Source: Moduliflexus sp964602655 (GTDB lineage Bacteria; Moduliflexota; Moduliflexia; Moduliflexales; Moduliflexaceae). Taken from it: a stretch of 64,000 bases of DNA. Position numbers and translations under genes: made by a program. Below, piece by piece: positions 17,112-25,806 of this stretch. Every line of letters begins with the position of its first letter. Within the stretch, counting starts at the first letter, position 1. Where the stretch lies: NCBI GenBank assembly GCA_964602655.1, contig CAZRSF010000019.1, forward strand, positions 1 to 64,000, written 5' to 3'. The notes under the pieces were generated by a model. The model ran no database searches. It was given only the letters and a program-made list of their open reading frames with translations, and had not been told where the DNA came from.

Positions 17112-18182
17112 TCATTCGGGTTTTACCAAACGTTCGACAATTTTCGCCGCATTGTTGATCAAAGTGTATCCGGTGTCACCGATGAGTGCGAGGTTATCGC
17201 CGGGATGATGCCAGTACGGAAACGGCTGGCGTCCGATGCTGGTGATTTGAATCGCGTGAACCCCTTTTCGCGCGAACGGGTAGGCGTCGAACGGCGCAAG
17301 CGTGTCCATCCGATCAAAAGCGACAATTTCCTCTCCCACGCCGACCGAATCAAGATTGATCATCATCGTAATTTTCTGCAATTGCCCACTCATTTCAGTA
17401 TCTTCGATCAACCGATACGATCCCGATTTATTCCATTCTTCCGCGTCGAACGCCACGAACGCGATCCGCTCGGCGAATGGCGACGCGGCCAGACGGTGCG
17501 CGGCGCAAAGCAACGCCGCCACGCCGCTCGCGTTGTCATGCGCGCCGACGGTGTTGAAAAACGAATCGTAATGCGCTCCGATAATCACGGACGGCGATTC
17601 GCCGCGCTGTGCGATGATATTGGCGATTTTTTGACCGGGAAGATAGCGCGAACGGACGGCAAGCCTCACGCGGACGGTTTGCCCGCGCCGCAACGCCTGC
17701 CGGATGAATGCGCCGTCTTCCGCGCCGATCATCAGATACGGCGTCAGATCATTCGCGTCGTCGCGGGGCTGCGGCCAGATGGTCGCATTGCTCAATAAAC
17801 AGGCGACCACGCCGCTTTCATTCACGACCGGAAAGAGTTCCCAATCATACGCCTCGAATGTGGTGATGAACTGCGGCAAACCGAACGCGCCGGGCTGAAT
17901 CACGCCTTCGACTTCGCCGGGCGTCGAACCAGACCAGACGACTGGCAGGCATTCCGAGAACGGGCGCGGCGTCGGCATCAAAAACGCGCCACGCGGCGCT
18001 TCGAGCAGTTCCCAGCCGGTAAACGGACATTCCTGCCGCCGAACAGCATACCCCATCGAACGGAATTCAGCGGCGAGGAATTCCTGTACGGTCGCGTTCC
18101 AGGCAGAACCGGCGGTACGGGGCTGCTGGCAGAGAAAGCGCAGCGTATCGGCAATGTATCGGGGAGATGTTGACACAATCAA
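17112..18182 (-). CDS. M28 family zinc aminopeptidase-like peptidase
   Basis: A 356-residue peptidase with the M28 di-zinc ligands in order: IIGAHYDS (His), GAHDNASG (Asp), FDAEEWNKSGS (Glu-Glu), INLDSVG (Asp) and YWHHPGDN (His). It has an N-terminal PA-like insert but no clear signal peptide, so it may be cytoplasmic. The start is TTG 18182 or GTG 18176; both overlap the end of the upstream YoeB-type toxin gene, suggesting translation from that transcript. Confidence 0.88.
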   Translation of the reverse strand: MIVSTSPRYIADTLRFLCQQPRTAGSAWNATVQEFLAAEFRSMGYAVRRQECPFTGWELLEAPRGAFLMPTPRPFSECLPVVWSGSTPGEVEGVIQPGAFGLPQFITTFEAYDWELFPVVNESGVVACLLSNATIWPQPRDDANDLTPYLMIGAEDGAFIRQALRRGQTVRVRLAVRSRYLPGQKIANIIAQRGESPSVIIGAHYDSFFNTVGAHDNASGVAALLCAAHRLAASPFAERIAFVAFDAEEWNKSGSYRLIEDTEMSGQLQKITMMINLDSVGVGEEIVAFDRMDTLAPFDAYPFARKGVHAIQITSIGRQPFPYWHHPGDNLALIGDTGYTLINNAAKIVERLVKPE

Positions 18183-18466
18183 GATGATAACACAAATTCA
18201 TCATAATGCGATTTGCACGAAACAATATCCACTTCCTCTTCTTTGGAATAAATCACATACACGATCCGATGTTCGTGCGAAACGCGCCGAGACCAGACGT
18301 CCTGTTCGAAGTATTTCAAGCGTTCGGGTTTGCCTGTGCCATAACGAGGGTTTTGCGCAATCTCGCGGAGCAAGTCGAAACATTTGGTATAATACGATTT
18401 TTCATGCATCCGAAACCATGCCAAATCATTTTCTGCTTTTGCAAGAATCCGAATCTTCCACGTCAT
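18179..18466 (-). CDS. yoeB: YoeB/Txe-type mRNA interferase toxin
   Basis: A 95-residue RelE-superfamily toxin: MTWKIRILAKAENDLAWFRM, then YGTGKPERLKYFEQDVWSRR, then VSHEHRIVYVIY and a C-terminal HYDEF. The GxGKPExL and SRRVxxEHRIVY motifs are typical of YoeB/Txe, which cleave mRNA at the ribosome. It lies 2 nt after the YefM-like antitoxin stop, in normal order. Confidence 0.92.
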   Translation of the reverse strand: MTWKIRILAKAENDLAWFRMHEKSYYTKCFDLLREIAQNPRYGTGKPERLKYFEQDVWSRRVSHEHRIVYVIYSKEEEVDIVSCKSHYDEFVLSS

Positions 18467-18468
18467 CG

Positions 18469-18738
18469 TTATGACAGAACGTCTGCGAAGACCTCTTCGA
18501 CAGACTTTCCTCGAATTGTTTGCTGTTTCCGATCTTCGAAGGATTGAAACAACGCTCGCAAGGCTGCCGTATCGTGTAATAACCGAAGAGTTTCATGGTA
18601 GGCTTCCCACTCCTCCATAGAGATCATCACGATATTGCCCTGTTTATGCGTCACGATGACCGATTCATGATCATTGACCACATGTTCGCGTAATTCGAAC
18701 AGTCGTTTACGAGCTTCTGACATGCTGACAGCTTGCAT
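18469..18738 (-). CDS. yefM: YefM/Phd-type antitoxin
   Basis: An 89-residue antitoxin. The N-terminal DNA-binding part is SMSEARKRLFELREHVVNDH then ESVIVTHKQGNIVMISMEEW, as in YefM. The C-terminal helical tail would block the toxin. The Phd/YefM fold normally autorepresses its operon. The start may be ATG 18738 or the internal ATG at 18723. Confidence 0.92.
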   Translation of the reverse strand: MQAVSMSEARKRLFELREHVVNDHESVIVTHKQGNIVMISMEEWEAYHETLRLLHDTAALRALFQSFEDRKQQTIRGKSVEEVFADVLS

Positions 18739-18910
18739 AGGATTTCTTGATGCAGCCTATCCTCGATCTCTGTGTGTTTCATCAGAACAAGAGGCTATGC
18801 GCATCTGATATTTTCAGGAAATACGTTCGAACAATCTATTTCGAAAATCATGTACAGGATATTGTACCAATTAAAAACAACAAGAAAAAAATCATGCTAT
18901 TGACAAAATG

Positions 18911-20461
18911 TTATCGCTTGAATCGTTTCAGGCGTTGCCCGACCATATCGGTCAAAAAGACCAATTCATCGGATTTCAGCAGCCACGCGCAGGCGGTAAA
19001 CGCGATGACGCCCACGCCGATGGCCGGAATCAGCACCCATTCATGCGCATACGCCGCGCCGATAAACGGCCAGCAGCACAGCCCCATCACGGCGGACGCG
19101 AACGCCGATTTCCCGGTGGAAATGCCGATGGAACGCCAGTTGATGCGGCCTAAGCGTTTGCGCAGCGCATAAATCAATAACGTCATATTGCAAAAAGCGG
19201 CAATCGTACTGGCAAGCGCGAGGCCGTTATGCTGCATCGGCTTCATCAAAATCAGGCTGCTCGCAATGCTCAGAATCAGCGCGGCGACGGCGCATTTGAC
19301 GGGGGTGCGCGTGTCTTTCAGCGAATAAAAGACCGGCACGATAATCCGCGACGCCGCAATCGCCGACAGGCCGAGCATGTAGCACAACAACGCCTGCGCG
19401 GTCGCCTGCGTATCTGCCGGGGTAAAGCGACCATACTCAAAGAGCGCGGCGGTAATCGGCACGCGCAAGACAATCGTGCCGATCATCGCCGGAATCGTGA
19501 CGAATTGCACCATTCTGAGGGCAAACGAGAGCGTGTCGAGAAACTGATCATGCTCCCCTTTCGCCGCCTGCGCCGACATCGTCGGCAACACCGCCGTCGC
19601 GACCGGCATGCAGAAAATACCTAACGGAAATTCCTGGACGCGGTTGGCGTAGTAGAGATACGAGACGCTCCCTTCCTGCAAATACGACGCGAGCAGCGTA
19701 TTGATAAACACCGTAATTTGATGAATCGCAAGGCCGAACAGCGTCGGCAGCAGGAGTTTGCCGATTTTCTGCACGGCAGGATTTTTGTAGTCGAAACTGA
19801 TGCGATAGCGGAAGCCGCGCTTGACCATTGACGGAACTTGAAACAGCCATTGCAACATGCCGCCCGCCACAACGCCAATCGCTAACCCCGTCACCGGCTG
19901 ATCTTTAAACAGCGGGCAGAGCCAGAACGCCGCCGCAATCAGCGCAATATTCAGCATCGCCGGGGCTAAACCTGGCGCGAGAAAATGCTGTAACGAATTC
20001 AAGACGCCGGTCGCCAACGCGGCGAGGCTGATAAAAAAAACATACGGAAAGCAGAGCCGCGTCAGAGAGACCGTCAATGCGAATTTTTCCGGGTTGGCGT
20101 CGAAACCGGGCGCGATGACCTTGATGATGGCGGGCATGAACACCATGCCGAGGATGACAATGGCGGTCAGCAGTAGCATCAGCAGCGTCATGACCGTATT
20201 GGTCAGTTTCCAGGCGCGTTCTTCGCTCTGCTGCTGTTCTTCGACAAAGATCGGAATAAACGTAACGGTGAGCGCGCCTTCGCCGACAAACCGGCGCAGC
20301 ATATTCGGAATGCGAAACGCGACGAAAAAGGCGTCGGCTTCCATCCCCGCGCCGAACGCGGTGGCGATCACCATATCGCGGATATAACCGAGAACGCGCG
20401 TGACCATCGTCGCCAATCCGACGACTCCGGCGGCTTTTGTGACATGCTTTTGCGATGACAT
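18911..20461 (-). CDS. murJ: Lipid II flippase MurJ (MviN)
   Basis: A 516-residue integral membrane protein of the MurJ/MviN family, with about 14 hydrophobic segments. It flips the lipid-linked peptidoglycan precursor. The N-terminus MSSQKHVTKAAGVVGLATMV then TRVLGYIRDMVIATAFGAG matches MurJ, including the conserved Arg and the GAGMEADAFFVAFRIPN loop. A 33-nt dyad lies just upstream. Confidence 0.96.
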   Translation of the reverse strand: MSSQKHVTKAAGVVGLATMVTRVLGYIRDMVIATAFGAGMEADAFFVAFRIPNMLRRFVGEGALTVTFIPIFVEEQQQSEERAWKLTNTVMTLLMLLLTAIVILGMVFMPAIIKVIAPGFDANPEKFALTVSLTRLCFPYVFFISLAALATGVLNSLQHFLAPGLAPAMLNIALIAAAFWLCPLFKDQPVTGLAIGVVAGGMLQWLFQVPSMVKRGFRYRISFDYKNPAVQKIGKLLLPTLFGLAIHQITVFINTLLASYLQEGSVSYLYYANRVQEFPLGIFCMPVATAVLPTMSAQAAKGEHDQFLDTLSFALRMVQFVTIPAMIGTIVLRVPITAALFEYGRFTPADTQATAQALLCYMLGLSAIAASRIIVPVFYSLKDTRTPVKCAVAALILSIASSLILMKPMQHNGLALASTIAAFCNMTLLIYALRKRLGRINWRSIGISTGKSAFASAVMGLCCWPFIGAAYAHEWVLIPAIGVGVIAFTACAWLLKSDELVFLTDMVGQRLKRFKR

Positions 20462-20489
20462 CGAGTGGTTTCCTGTGAAAACAAGATTT

Positions 20490-20522
20490 ACCCCTGTCAG
20501 GGTTTAAAACCCTTACAGGGGT
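20490..20522. repeat. 33-nt dyad repeat
   Basis: ACCCCTGTCAGGGTTTAAAA then CCCTTACAGGGGT, 29 nt upstream of murJ. Confidence 0.82.
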
Positions 20523-20568
20523 GACGAATCCTGAGAAAAAGCAAAGAGAGTGACATCAGTCAAGGCGA

Positions 20569-20700
20569 TCATGGTGTCGGACGAGGCGGCCTCTTCTTAG
20601 CGCCCTTCTCGAAGTCAACTTTAAACGCATCGTTAGGAATATTGCCTGTTCTGTCGCGCTTGGGACGCTGCTCATCGAAACGCATCACGTCGCCAAGCAT
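20569..20700 (-). CDS. Possible 43-residue small protein or gene remnant
   Basis: A short frame starting MLGDVMRFDEQRPKRDRTGN and ending in a basic, proline-rich tail (KKRPPRPTP). Composition looks protein-like rather than random, but no SD is visible and I do not recognise it. It may be a real small basic protein or the decayed 3' end of a lost gene between murJ and the membrane protein at 20747-21250. Confidence 0.3.
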   Translation of the reverse strand: MLGDVMRFDEQRPKRDRTGNIPNDAFKVDFEKGAKKRPPRPTP

Positions 20701-20746
20701 TCAATCAAGAACGTTGCTGCTGTACCGCTTCTTGCTGTTCTAACGA

Positions 20747-21250
20747 TTAAAATAACGAGTTGGTGCGTTGTCCCGTCAGCCATGTTGATTCTTTTGTTAG
20801 CCTCTTTGCTTGATCTATCCGGTCTATGAGTGCTTCAATATCTTTATTCTTTTTGAATGGGATGAAACTCATAGATGGTAAAAAACTCAATTCATTTCCC
20901 AACCCGGTTTCATAGCGAATGCTCAATGTCACTTTCGGTGGATTCATCATTGTCTGGTAGCTGACATTTTTAATATCTTGCAGGAACACTCGAACTTCCT
21001 TACCTGAGTTTCGAAATAATAAAGCATCTCCATCATCATAGACTTCATCTATAAGATCGAACACCATTTTCTTCATGATGAAATAACCGAAAACTGCCAT
21101 TAAAATCGGCATAATGATAAACATGACACCGGGTCCATTATCATCACCCGCTATTAGGAAGGTAATAATAAAAATGGCAAGTATCCCAAACCAAATAGTT
21201 GGAACTATTTTCTTGTTAAAAAAGGTGCTCTTCGATGATAATTTTTTCAT
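20747..21250 (-). CDS. Membrane protein with PH-like cytosolic domain (hypothetical)
   Basis: A 167-residue protein. Two hydrophobic segments (IWFGILAIFIITFLIAG and GVMFIIMPILMAVFGYFIM) precede a soluble part (DGDALLFRNSGKEVRVFLQD, then VTLSIRYETGLGNELSFLP) resembling bacterial PH/YcxB-type domains. GAGG sits 5 nt before the ATG. Somewhat AT-rich relative to its neighbours. Function unknown. Confidence 0.75.
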   Translation of the reverse strand: MKKLSSKSTFFNKKIVPTIWFGILAIFIITFLIAGDDNGPGVMFIIMPILMAVFGYFIMKKMVFDLIDEVYDDGDALLFRNSGKEVRVFLQDIKNVSYQTMMNPPKVTLSIRYETGLGNELSFLPSMSFIPFKKNKDIEALIDRIDQAKRLTKESTWLTGQRTNSLF

Positions 21251-21295
21251 GACGACCTCATGTGTATCTTCGTAATTGACAGATAAACATCCTAA

Positions 21296-21646
21296 CTACG
21301 GCGATAAAAGTTTGTTGAGCGCGGTAGTCGAGATTGAATAATGGCTGGCATTCCAGACGACGGCGCTGTCGGCATTCAGCCAGATCGCTTGCGGCGATTG
21401 ATGCGCCACGCCGAGCGCTTGCGCAAGCTGCTGGACGAGGTCGCGCGCATTGACGACATCCACCTTGACGTAACACGGCGCATGTTCCTCGCTCAGTCTG
21501 CCGAACCAGTCGTCAACGTCTCGTTCGACGCCCCGGCTGATTGGGCAGCGCGGGCTGAATTTCAAGAGCAGGAGTCCTTGCGGCGGGATGTGCTGCGCGG
21601 CGTGTTCCCAATCCGCCATCGTATTGAGCAAAATCGGTTGTTTCAT
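21296..21646 (-). CDS. brxC: Monothiol bacilliredoxin, BrxC/YtxJ-like
   Basis: A 116-residue thioredoxin-fold protein. The active-site region LLLKFSPRCPISRGVERDV holds a single Cys in a CPIS motif, as in YtxJ/BrxC. The C-terminal half LGVAHQSPQAIWLN then WNASHYSIS matches the family's HESPQ and SHW segments. BrxC proteins remove bacillithiol from modified proteins. The YpdA-like reductase at 8682-9737 is the expected partner. Bacillithiol synthesis genes (bshA, bshB, bshC) are not in the window. Confidence 0.85.
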   Translation of the reverse strand: MKQPILLNTMADWEHAAQHIPPQGLLLLKFSPRCPISRGVERDVDDWFGRLSEEHAPCYVKVDVVNARDLVQQLAQALGVAHQSPQAIWLNADSAVVWNASHYSISTTALNKLLSP

Positions 21647-21659
21647 AGCGACTGACAGC

Positions 21660-21692
21660 AGGACTCCGAGGTTTTGGAAACCTCGGAGTCCT
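21660..21692. repeat. 33-nt dyad repeat
   Basis: AGGACTCCGAGGTTTTGGAA then ACCTCGGAGTCCT, 13 nt upstream of the brxC-like start. Confidence 0.85.
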
Positions 21693-21712
21693 CTCCCATG
21701 TACATGTAGGAC

Positions 21713-21783
21713 GAAATTGTTTTTCGTCCACCCGCGTCCGCCATGTTCATCGGGCGCGGGTGTCGAAATACAATTTCGACATA
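21713..21783. repeat. GACGAAAT...ATTTCGAC repeat pair
   Basis: GGACGAAATTGTTTTTCGTCC forms one hairpin and GTCGAAATACAATTTCGAC another, separated by GC-rich DNA with its own dyad (CCCGCG...CGCGGG). The same motif family occurs at 8513-8540 and 61630-61675. It lies between galU and the brxC-like gene. Confidence 0.65.
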
Positions 21784-21790
21784 CGACTCC

Positions 21791-22669
21791 TTAACCAATG
21801 ATCTGTTTCATCATCTCGCGCAACGCCTGCCCGTATTCTTCGTGATCGAGCGCGTATTCTAAGGTGACATGCAAAAAATGCAGCGGATCGCCGGTGGTGT
21901 ACCAACGCCCGCCCTGCACCGGCTGCGCCACCACGCGATTGCCTCGGCGGATGTATTCTTCGATGGCGTCCGTCAGCCAGAGTTCTCCGCCTTTTCCCAA
22001 CGGCAGTTCCGATAAAATGTCGCAAATTTCCGGCACAAGAATGAAACGTCCGAAACTGCTGAGGCGCGAGGGCGCGTCTTCACGCTTCGGTTTTTCGACG
22101 ATCCGTTCGATTTCCATAATCGGCGAGTCCGCTTTCAATTTGAGAATACCATACAGGCTGACTTCCTCCGGCAGCACTTCCTGACAGCCCATGACGACGG
22201 ATTGATTCCGCTCATAATTCCCGATCAGTTGTTTGGTGAAGGGAATCTCCGATTTGACCAAATCGTCGCCGAAGGCGAACACGAAAGGCTCGTTGCCGAG
22301 GATACTGGCGGCGTTCAGGACAGGCGTGCCGTTGCCATACGGCCCTTTCTGGCGGATATAAATAAAATTCGCCATCTGCGCGATCCGCTCGACTTTTTCA
22401 AGATATTTGGTTTTGCCCGCCAACCGCAATTCATTTTCCAGCACGGCATTTTGATCGAAATAATCTTCTAACGACTTTTTATCGGCGCGCGTCACAAACA
22501 CAATATCCGTAATGCCCGCCTGTACCATCTCTTCCACGACATAATGCACAATCGGTTTATCCACAATCGGCAGCATTTCTTTCGGCAGCGACTTTGTCGC
22601 CGGCAGAAAGCGTGTACCAGAGCCTGCGACAGCAATCACGCCTTTGGTAATCGTATTTTTTCGTTTCAT
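21791..22669 (-). CDS. galU: UTP-glucose-1-phosphate uridylyltransferase GalU
   Basis: A 292-residue nucleotidyltransferase making UDP-glucose from UTP and glucose-1-phosphate. The N-terminal GVIAVAGSGTRFLPATKSLP is the nucleotide-binding loop, followed by KEMLPIVDKPIVHYVVEE. FAFGDDLV and the C-terminal GELWLTDAI and VQGGRWYTTGDP motifs complete the GalU pattern. Upstream in-frame ATGs give up to 32 extra residues, but these overlap a second promoter-like element, and ATG 22669 has AAGGAT upstream. UDP-glucose would feed LPS and capsule synthesis, with lpxC divergently placed. Confidence 0.95.
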   Translation of the reverse strand: MKRKNTITKGVIAVAGSGTRFLPATKSLPKEMLPIVDKPIVHYVVEEMVQAGITDIVFVTRADKKSLEDYFDQNAVLENELRLAGKTKYLEKVERIAQMANFIYIRQKGPYGNGTPVLNAASILGNEPFVFAFGDDLVKSEIPFTKQLIGNYERNQSVVMGCQEVLPEEVSLYGILKLKADSPIMEIERIVEKPKREDAPSRLSSFGRFILVPEICDILSELPLGKGGELWLTDAIEEYIRRGNRVVAQPVQGGRWYTTGDPLHFLHVTLEYALDHEEYGQALREMMKQIIG

Positions 22670-22780
22670 AAGTGGTTCATCCTTTTGAGCGCTCTGCATC
22701 ATCTTCTGCATCGTGATACAGCCTTGTTTCTTGCAGTCAATACGGTTCGTTGCGACAAAAAGCATCGTTCAACCGATCCG

Positions 22781-22808
22781 CGTATAAGAATACGGAGGCA
22801 TTTGTCAA
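22781..22808 (-). promoter_or_regulatory. Candidate galU promoter
   Basis: On the minus strand TTGACA (22808-22803), a 16-nt spacer and TATACG (22786-22781). A second possible promoter, TTGACT-16-TATCAC, is at 22740-22713 and would exclude the longest galU starts. Confidence 0.5.
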
Positions 22809-22839
22809 TAAAAATGACAGGGTTTCGTTGTCGTCACCA

Positions 22840-22872
22840 CAACCTCGCAGGTTGTTAGAATCTGCGAGGCGT
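22840..22872. repeat. 33-nt dyad repeat, imperfect
   Basis: CAACCTCGCAGGTTGTTAGA then ATCTGCGAGGCGT, in the galU-lpxC divergent gap. Its arms resemble the copy at 54682-54714. Confidence 0.65.
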
Positions 22873-23046
22873 ACTGTGTAAAATTATAGACATGCGCTGT
22901 ATGAAAAAACAGACACCCCGACAATCATCCTCCCGGAAATGCTTTGTTGTAAGGGAAAAACAGAGATGGTATGCTTCTTGCTTATACATGGAGCAACGTG
23001 CATTCTCATCACAATTCGGAAAATTTCATGTTGACAAGGAGACAGT

Positions 23047-23982
23047 ATGCATACGCAGCACACGATTAAAACACACGTGTCATGTTCCGGCATCGGCCTG
23101 CACACCGGAAATCCGGTGAATATGACCTTTCATCCGGCCAGCAGTCACACAGGCATTGTGTTTAAACGCATAGATATTGACGGACATCCGACCATCAAAG
23201 TCAGCCCCGAACATATCGGGGATTTAAGCTACGCCACCACGCTTCAGAGCGGCGCAGTAAGCATCAAAACCATCGAACACGTGCTATCCGCCGTGAGCGC
23301 GTTGGGCATTACGAACCTGCTGATCGAACTCGATAGCAACGAACCGCCGATTCTTGACGGCAGCGCCGCCTGTTTTGTGGATATGCTGCTTGACGCCGGT
23401 TTAGCTGATCAGCGCGGCAACACGCGCGTCATGCAGATTCGGCAGCCGTTGGAAGTGCGCCATAAAGACAGTATGCTGTCTGTCGAACCGTTCGATGGGC
23501 TGAAAATCACCTACACGATTGATTTTCCGAATCCGTTGATCGGTACACAGACCAAAAGCGTGATCATGACGCCGCTGCTGTATATGGGGGAAATTGCCCA
23601 CGCCCGGACGTTCTGCATGTACGAAGAAATCGAGTATTTGTGGAAAATGGGGCTGTCGAAAGGCGGCTCGCTTGATAATGCGGTCGTGTTTGCGCAGGAT
23701 CGCGTTATGAACGATTCGCTGCGCTACGCCGATGAACCGGTGCGGCATAAAATTCTCGATTTGATCGGCGATTTGGCGTTTTTGGGACATCCGCTCTGCG
23801 GACACATCAAAGTCTATAAAGGCGGACATCTGCTGCATACGAAATTCGTGAAAGAACTGTTAGCGCATCCTGAAACGTGGCGTTACGTGGTCGAACGCGA
23901 TTTCGACGAGCATCTTGCGTTTGCGTCTAAGAACTCTTCGAACGTATCCGATCATTATCGTCACGCCGCGTTTGCCCGCTAA
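23047..23982 (+). CDS. lpxC: UDP-3-O-acyl-N-acetylglucosamine deacetylase LpxC
   Basis: A 311-residue zinc deacetylase that commits UDP-GlcNAc to lipid A, so it marks an LPS-bearing outer membrane. Recognised by the N-terminal HVSCSGIGLHTGNPV, the zinc motifs SIKTIEHVLSAVSALG and RHKILDLIGDLAFLG, and the GGSLDNAVVF loop. AAGGAG lies 6 nt before the ATG. An extended -10-like TGGTATGCT at 22967-22975 may drive it. Divergent from galU. Confidence 0.96.
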   Translation: MHTQHTIKTHVSCSGIGLHTGNPVNMTFHPASSHTGIVFKRIDIDGHPTIKVSPEHIGDLSYATTLQSGAVSIKTIEHVLSAVSALGITNLLIELDSNEPPILDGSAACFVDMLLDAGLADQRGNTRVMQIRQPLEVRHKDSMLSVEPFDGLKITYTIDFPNPLIGTQTKSVIMTPLLYMGEIAHARTFCMYEEIEYLWKMGLSKGGSLDNAVVFAQDRVMNDSLRYADEPVRHKILDLIGDLAFLGHPLCGHIKVYKGGHLLHTKFVKELLAHPETWRYVVERDFDEHLAFASKNSSNVSDHYRHAAFAR

Positions 23983-24044
23983 TCGAAGCAATTGCACAAT
24001 CCATTGCTACTTTCAGGCAAGAAAAATATGAGGGAAATTACATG

Positions 24045-24077
24045 AACTCTGTCAAGGTTCGGCACCCTGACAGAGTT
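24045..24077. repeat. 33-nt dyad repeat
   Basis: AACTCTGTCAAGGTTCGGCA then CCCTGACAGAGTT, between the convergent lpxC and AEC permease genes. The remaining 150 nt of this gap show nothing clear. Confidence 0.75.
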
Positions 24078-24235
24078 TCATTGACGATGAAACGGCACAC
24101 CTCATATCGTCCCGCTCTCTGCTATTAATATTCTTGGATAATGCTGTACCTAATAGTTATGCCAATTGCGGTAAAAAAAATCATACCCGCGTTCTCTCTG
24201 CGATGTTATTTTTCGAACGTTACTCACCCCCTATT

Positions 24236-25216
24236 TTAGATCAGGTGAATGAAATAATATAAGATCGGCAAGGTTACGACCAATCCGCCGGTCGTGAACA
24301 AAAAACAGGAGTTGGTGACATCGAGATCGAGGTGATAAATGGATGAAGCGACCAAACCGTTAAAGGCGACCGGCATGGAAGACGCAATCAAAATCACTTT
24401 CATCGGCAAGCCGCCGTCAATCCTGTGATAGCCAAGCATGAGCGCGAACAGCGAGACGCAGAGCGGAACGCACAAAAATTTGATTCCGGCGATAATCATG
24501 CATTCCCGCAGATAATGTTTGACGCGGCTGAATTTCAGCGTCATGCCGATGGTCATCAGCAGTATGACGGTCGTTCCAGGGATCAAGACGGCATTGATCG
24601 CGCCGAACATCGGCGGGCGCGGAACGCCGGAAATATTCAGCAACCCGCCAAGTGAGAGCGTGAACAACCCGGTCAGAATAAAGGGATCGCGCATGAATTC
24701 TCGCCATGAACGCGCTGCGCCCATCCGCGCAGGATTTCCCGCCATGCCGTAGCTTTTGGCAATCGGAAAACCAATCATCAAATATGTAAACGGCTGGAGC
24801 AGCGTATAAATCGTCATCAGCGCAAACGCTCGCTCATCCAGAAAGATAAACGCGACCACCCCGCCAATCGAGCCGATATTGGTAAACGCGCCGCAGGTGA
24901 ATAACGCGCCGGCCTGCTTCGGCGGCAAATGCAGCGCGTGCGCCGCCGCAATGGCCAATCCGCCCCCGAGCAGCACGCCGAGAATGTCGAGCGCCGGGAG
25001 CATCAACAGCGAGCGGTTCGGGATTTCAACAATCCAAATTGCGGCCAGAAACGTGAATGGGCCGAACAGCAGCATGGCAAGCTTCTGCATCGTGTTGCGA
25101 AGGTCGTTCAGCGGCATCGGCAACGAAAGGCGCTGTCGCAGGGCAAGCTGTTGAAGAAGATACCCGGAGGAAATGCCAAAAAGAATCAATGACAAAGAAA
25201 AGAGGAATTTGGTCAT
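24236..25216 (-). CDS. AEC-family (auxin efflux carrier type) permease
   Basis: A 326-residue membrane protein with about 10 hydrophobic helices and the AEC-like FTCGAFTNIGSIGG segment near residue 110 followed by the C-terminal half SMPVAFNGLVASSIYHLDLD. Bacterial members move organic acids such as malate or malonate. The substrate is not predictable from context. Confidence 0.85.
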   Translation of the reverse strand: MTKFLFSLSLILFGISSGYLLQQLALRQRLSLPMPLNDLRNTMQKLAMLLFGPFTFLAAIWIVEIPNRSLLMLPALDILGVLLGGGLAIAAAHALHLPPKQAGALFTCGAFTNIGSIGGVVAFIFLDERAFALMTIYTLLQPFTYLMIGFPIAKSYGMAGNPARMGAARSWREFMRDPFILTGLFTLSLGGLLNISGVPRPPMFGAINAVLIPGTTVILLMTIGMTLKFSRVKHYLRECMIIAGIKFLCVPLCVSLFALMLGYHRIDGGLPMKVILIASSMPVAFNGLVASSIYHLDLDVTNSCFLFTTGGLVVTLPILYYFIHLI

Positions 25217-25357
25217 TATGGTTGCCGTTTATCGAAAGTTACCGCAGATTATAAGGTTTTACAGAACAGAAGAAGCGAAAATTTACGTTGAGAACGTTGT
25301 CAAGAGAAATGCCCGGATCGCAGCAAGAAGATATTTTTATAACGACTCAAAAATATC

Positions 25358-25641
25358 TTGCTGACAACATGCCATCGTGAAATCGCTGCCCTGACGAAAA
25401 CCGTCATCGCCTTCGGCACGCCGCAGACGCTGACGGAGATGACTGGAATGGTGGACATCGCACCTCCTTCTCAAACACGGAGCCGCCTCTCGTATGGTCG
25501 GATTCATTGCGTGGGAGAGCTTGCATCTGTCGCTGCCGCAGCAGGCCGCGCTCGTCGTGAACGCGGCGCTCTTTGCCGACACGCAAGACCGCCGAAATTT
25601 TGCGTGACGCGGACATTGCCGAGAGCTATCTATTTCCTTGA
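25358..25641 (+). pseudogene. Possible frameshifted gene remnant
   Basis: Three successive plus-strand frames each give protein-like text: KTVIAFGTPQTLTEMTG, then LLLKHGAASRMVGFIAWESL with SLPQQAALVVNAALFADTQ, then KTAEILRDADIAESYLFP before a stop. Reading moves one frame at each step, as expected after small indels. GTPQTL and LLLKHG recall the ends of ABC-transporter ATPases, but this is weak. No intact start region is visible. Confidence 0.3.
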
Positions 25642-25690
25642 CATTCTGCCGGGGAAACGATAATCTTCTTTTCGATGTTATGGAAAAGTC

Positions 25691-25719
25691 TTGACGAAAT
25701 CATCACGCTCTCATATTGC
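25691..25719 (+). promoter_or_regulatory. Candidate promoter of the TPR lipoprotein gene
   Basis: TTGACG (25691-25696) and TATTGC (25714-25719) with a 17-nt spacer, about 88 nt upstream of the start. Confidence 0.45.
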
Positions 25720-25806
25720 AGATTGAAATTCTACGCTTCTTTTAAACACGTGTGCTTTTGGGAGACATGACGGCTGTGAATGACAGCAGAATGTAAGGAA
25801 TACCGC

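Larger units (their letters stand above)
25217..25806. other. 590-nt gap with decayed coding sequence and a promoter
   Basis: Between the divergent AEC and TPR genes. No intact gene is seen. The central part (about 25358-25641) looks like a frameshifted remnant, and the right part holds a promoter for the TPR operon. Confidence 0.6.
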
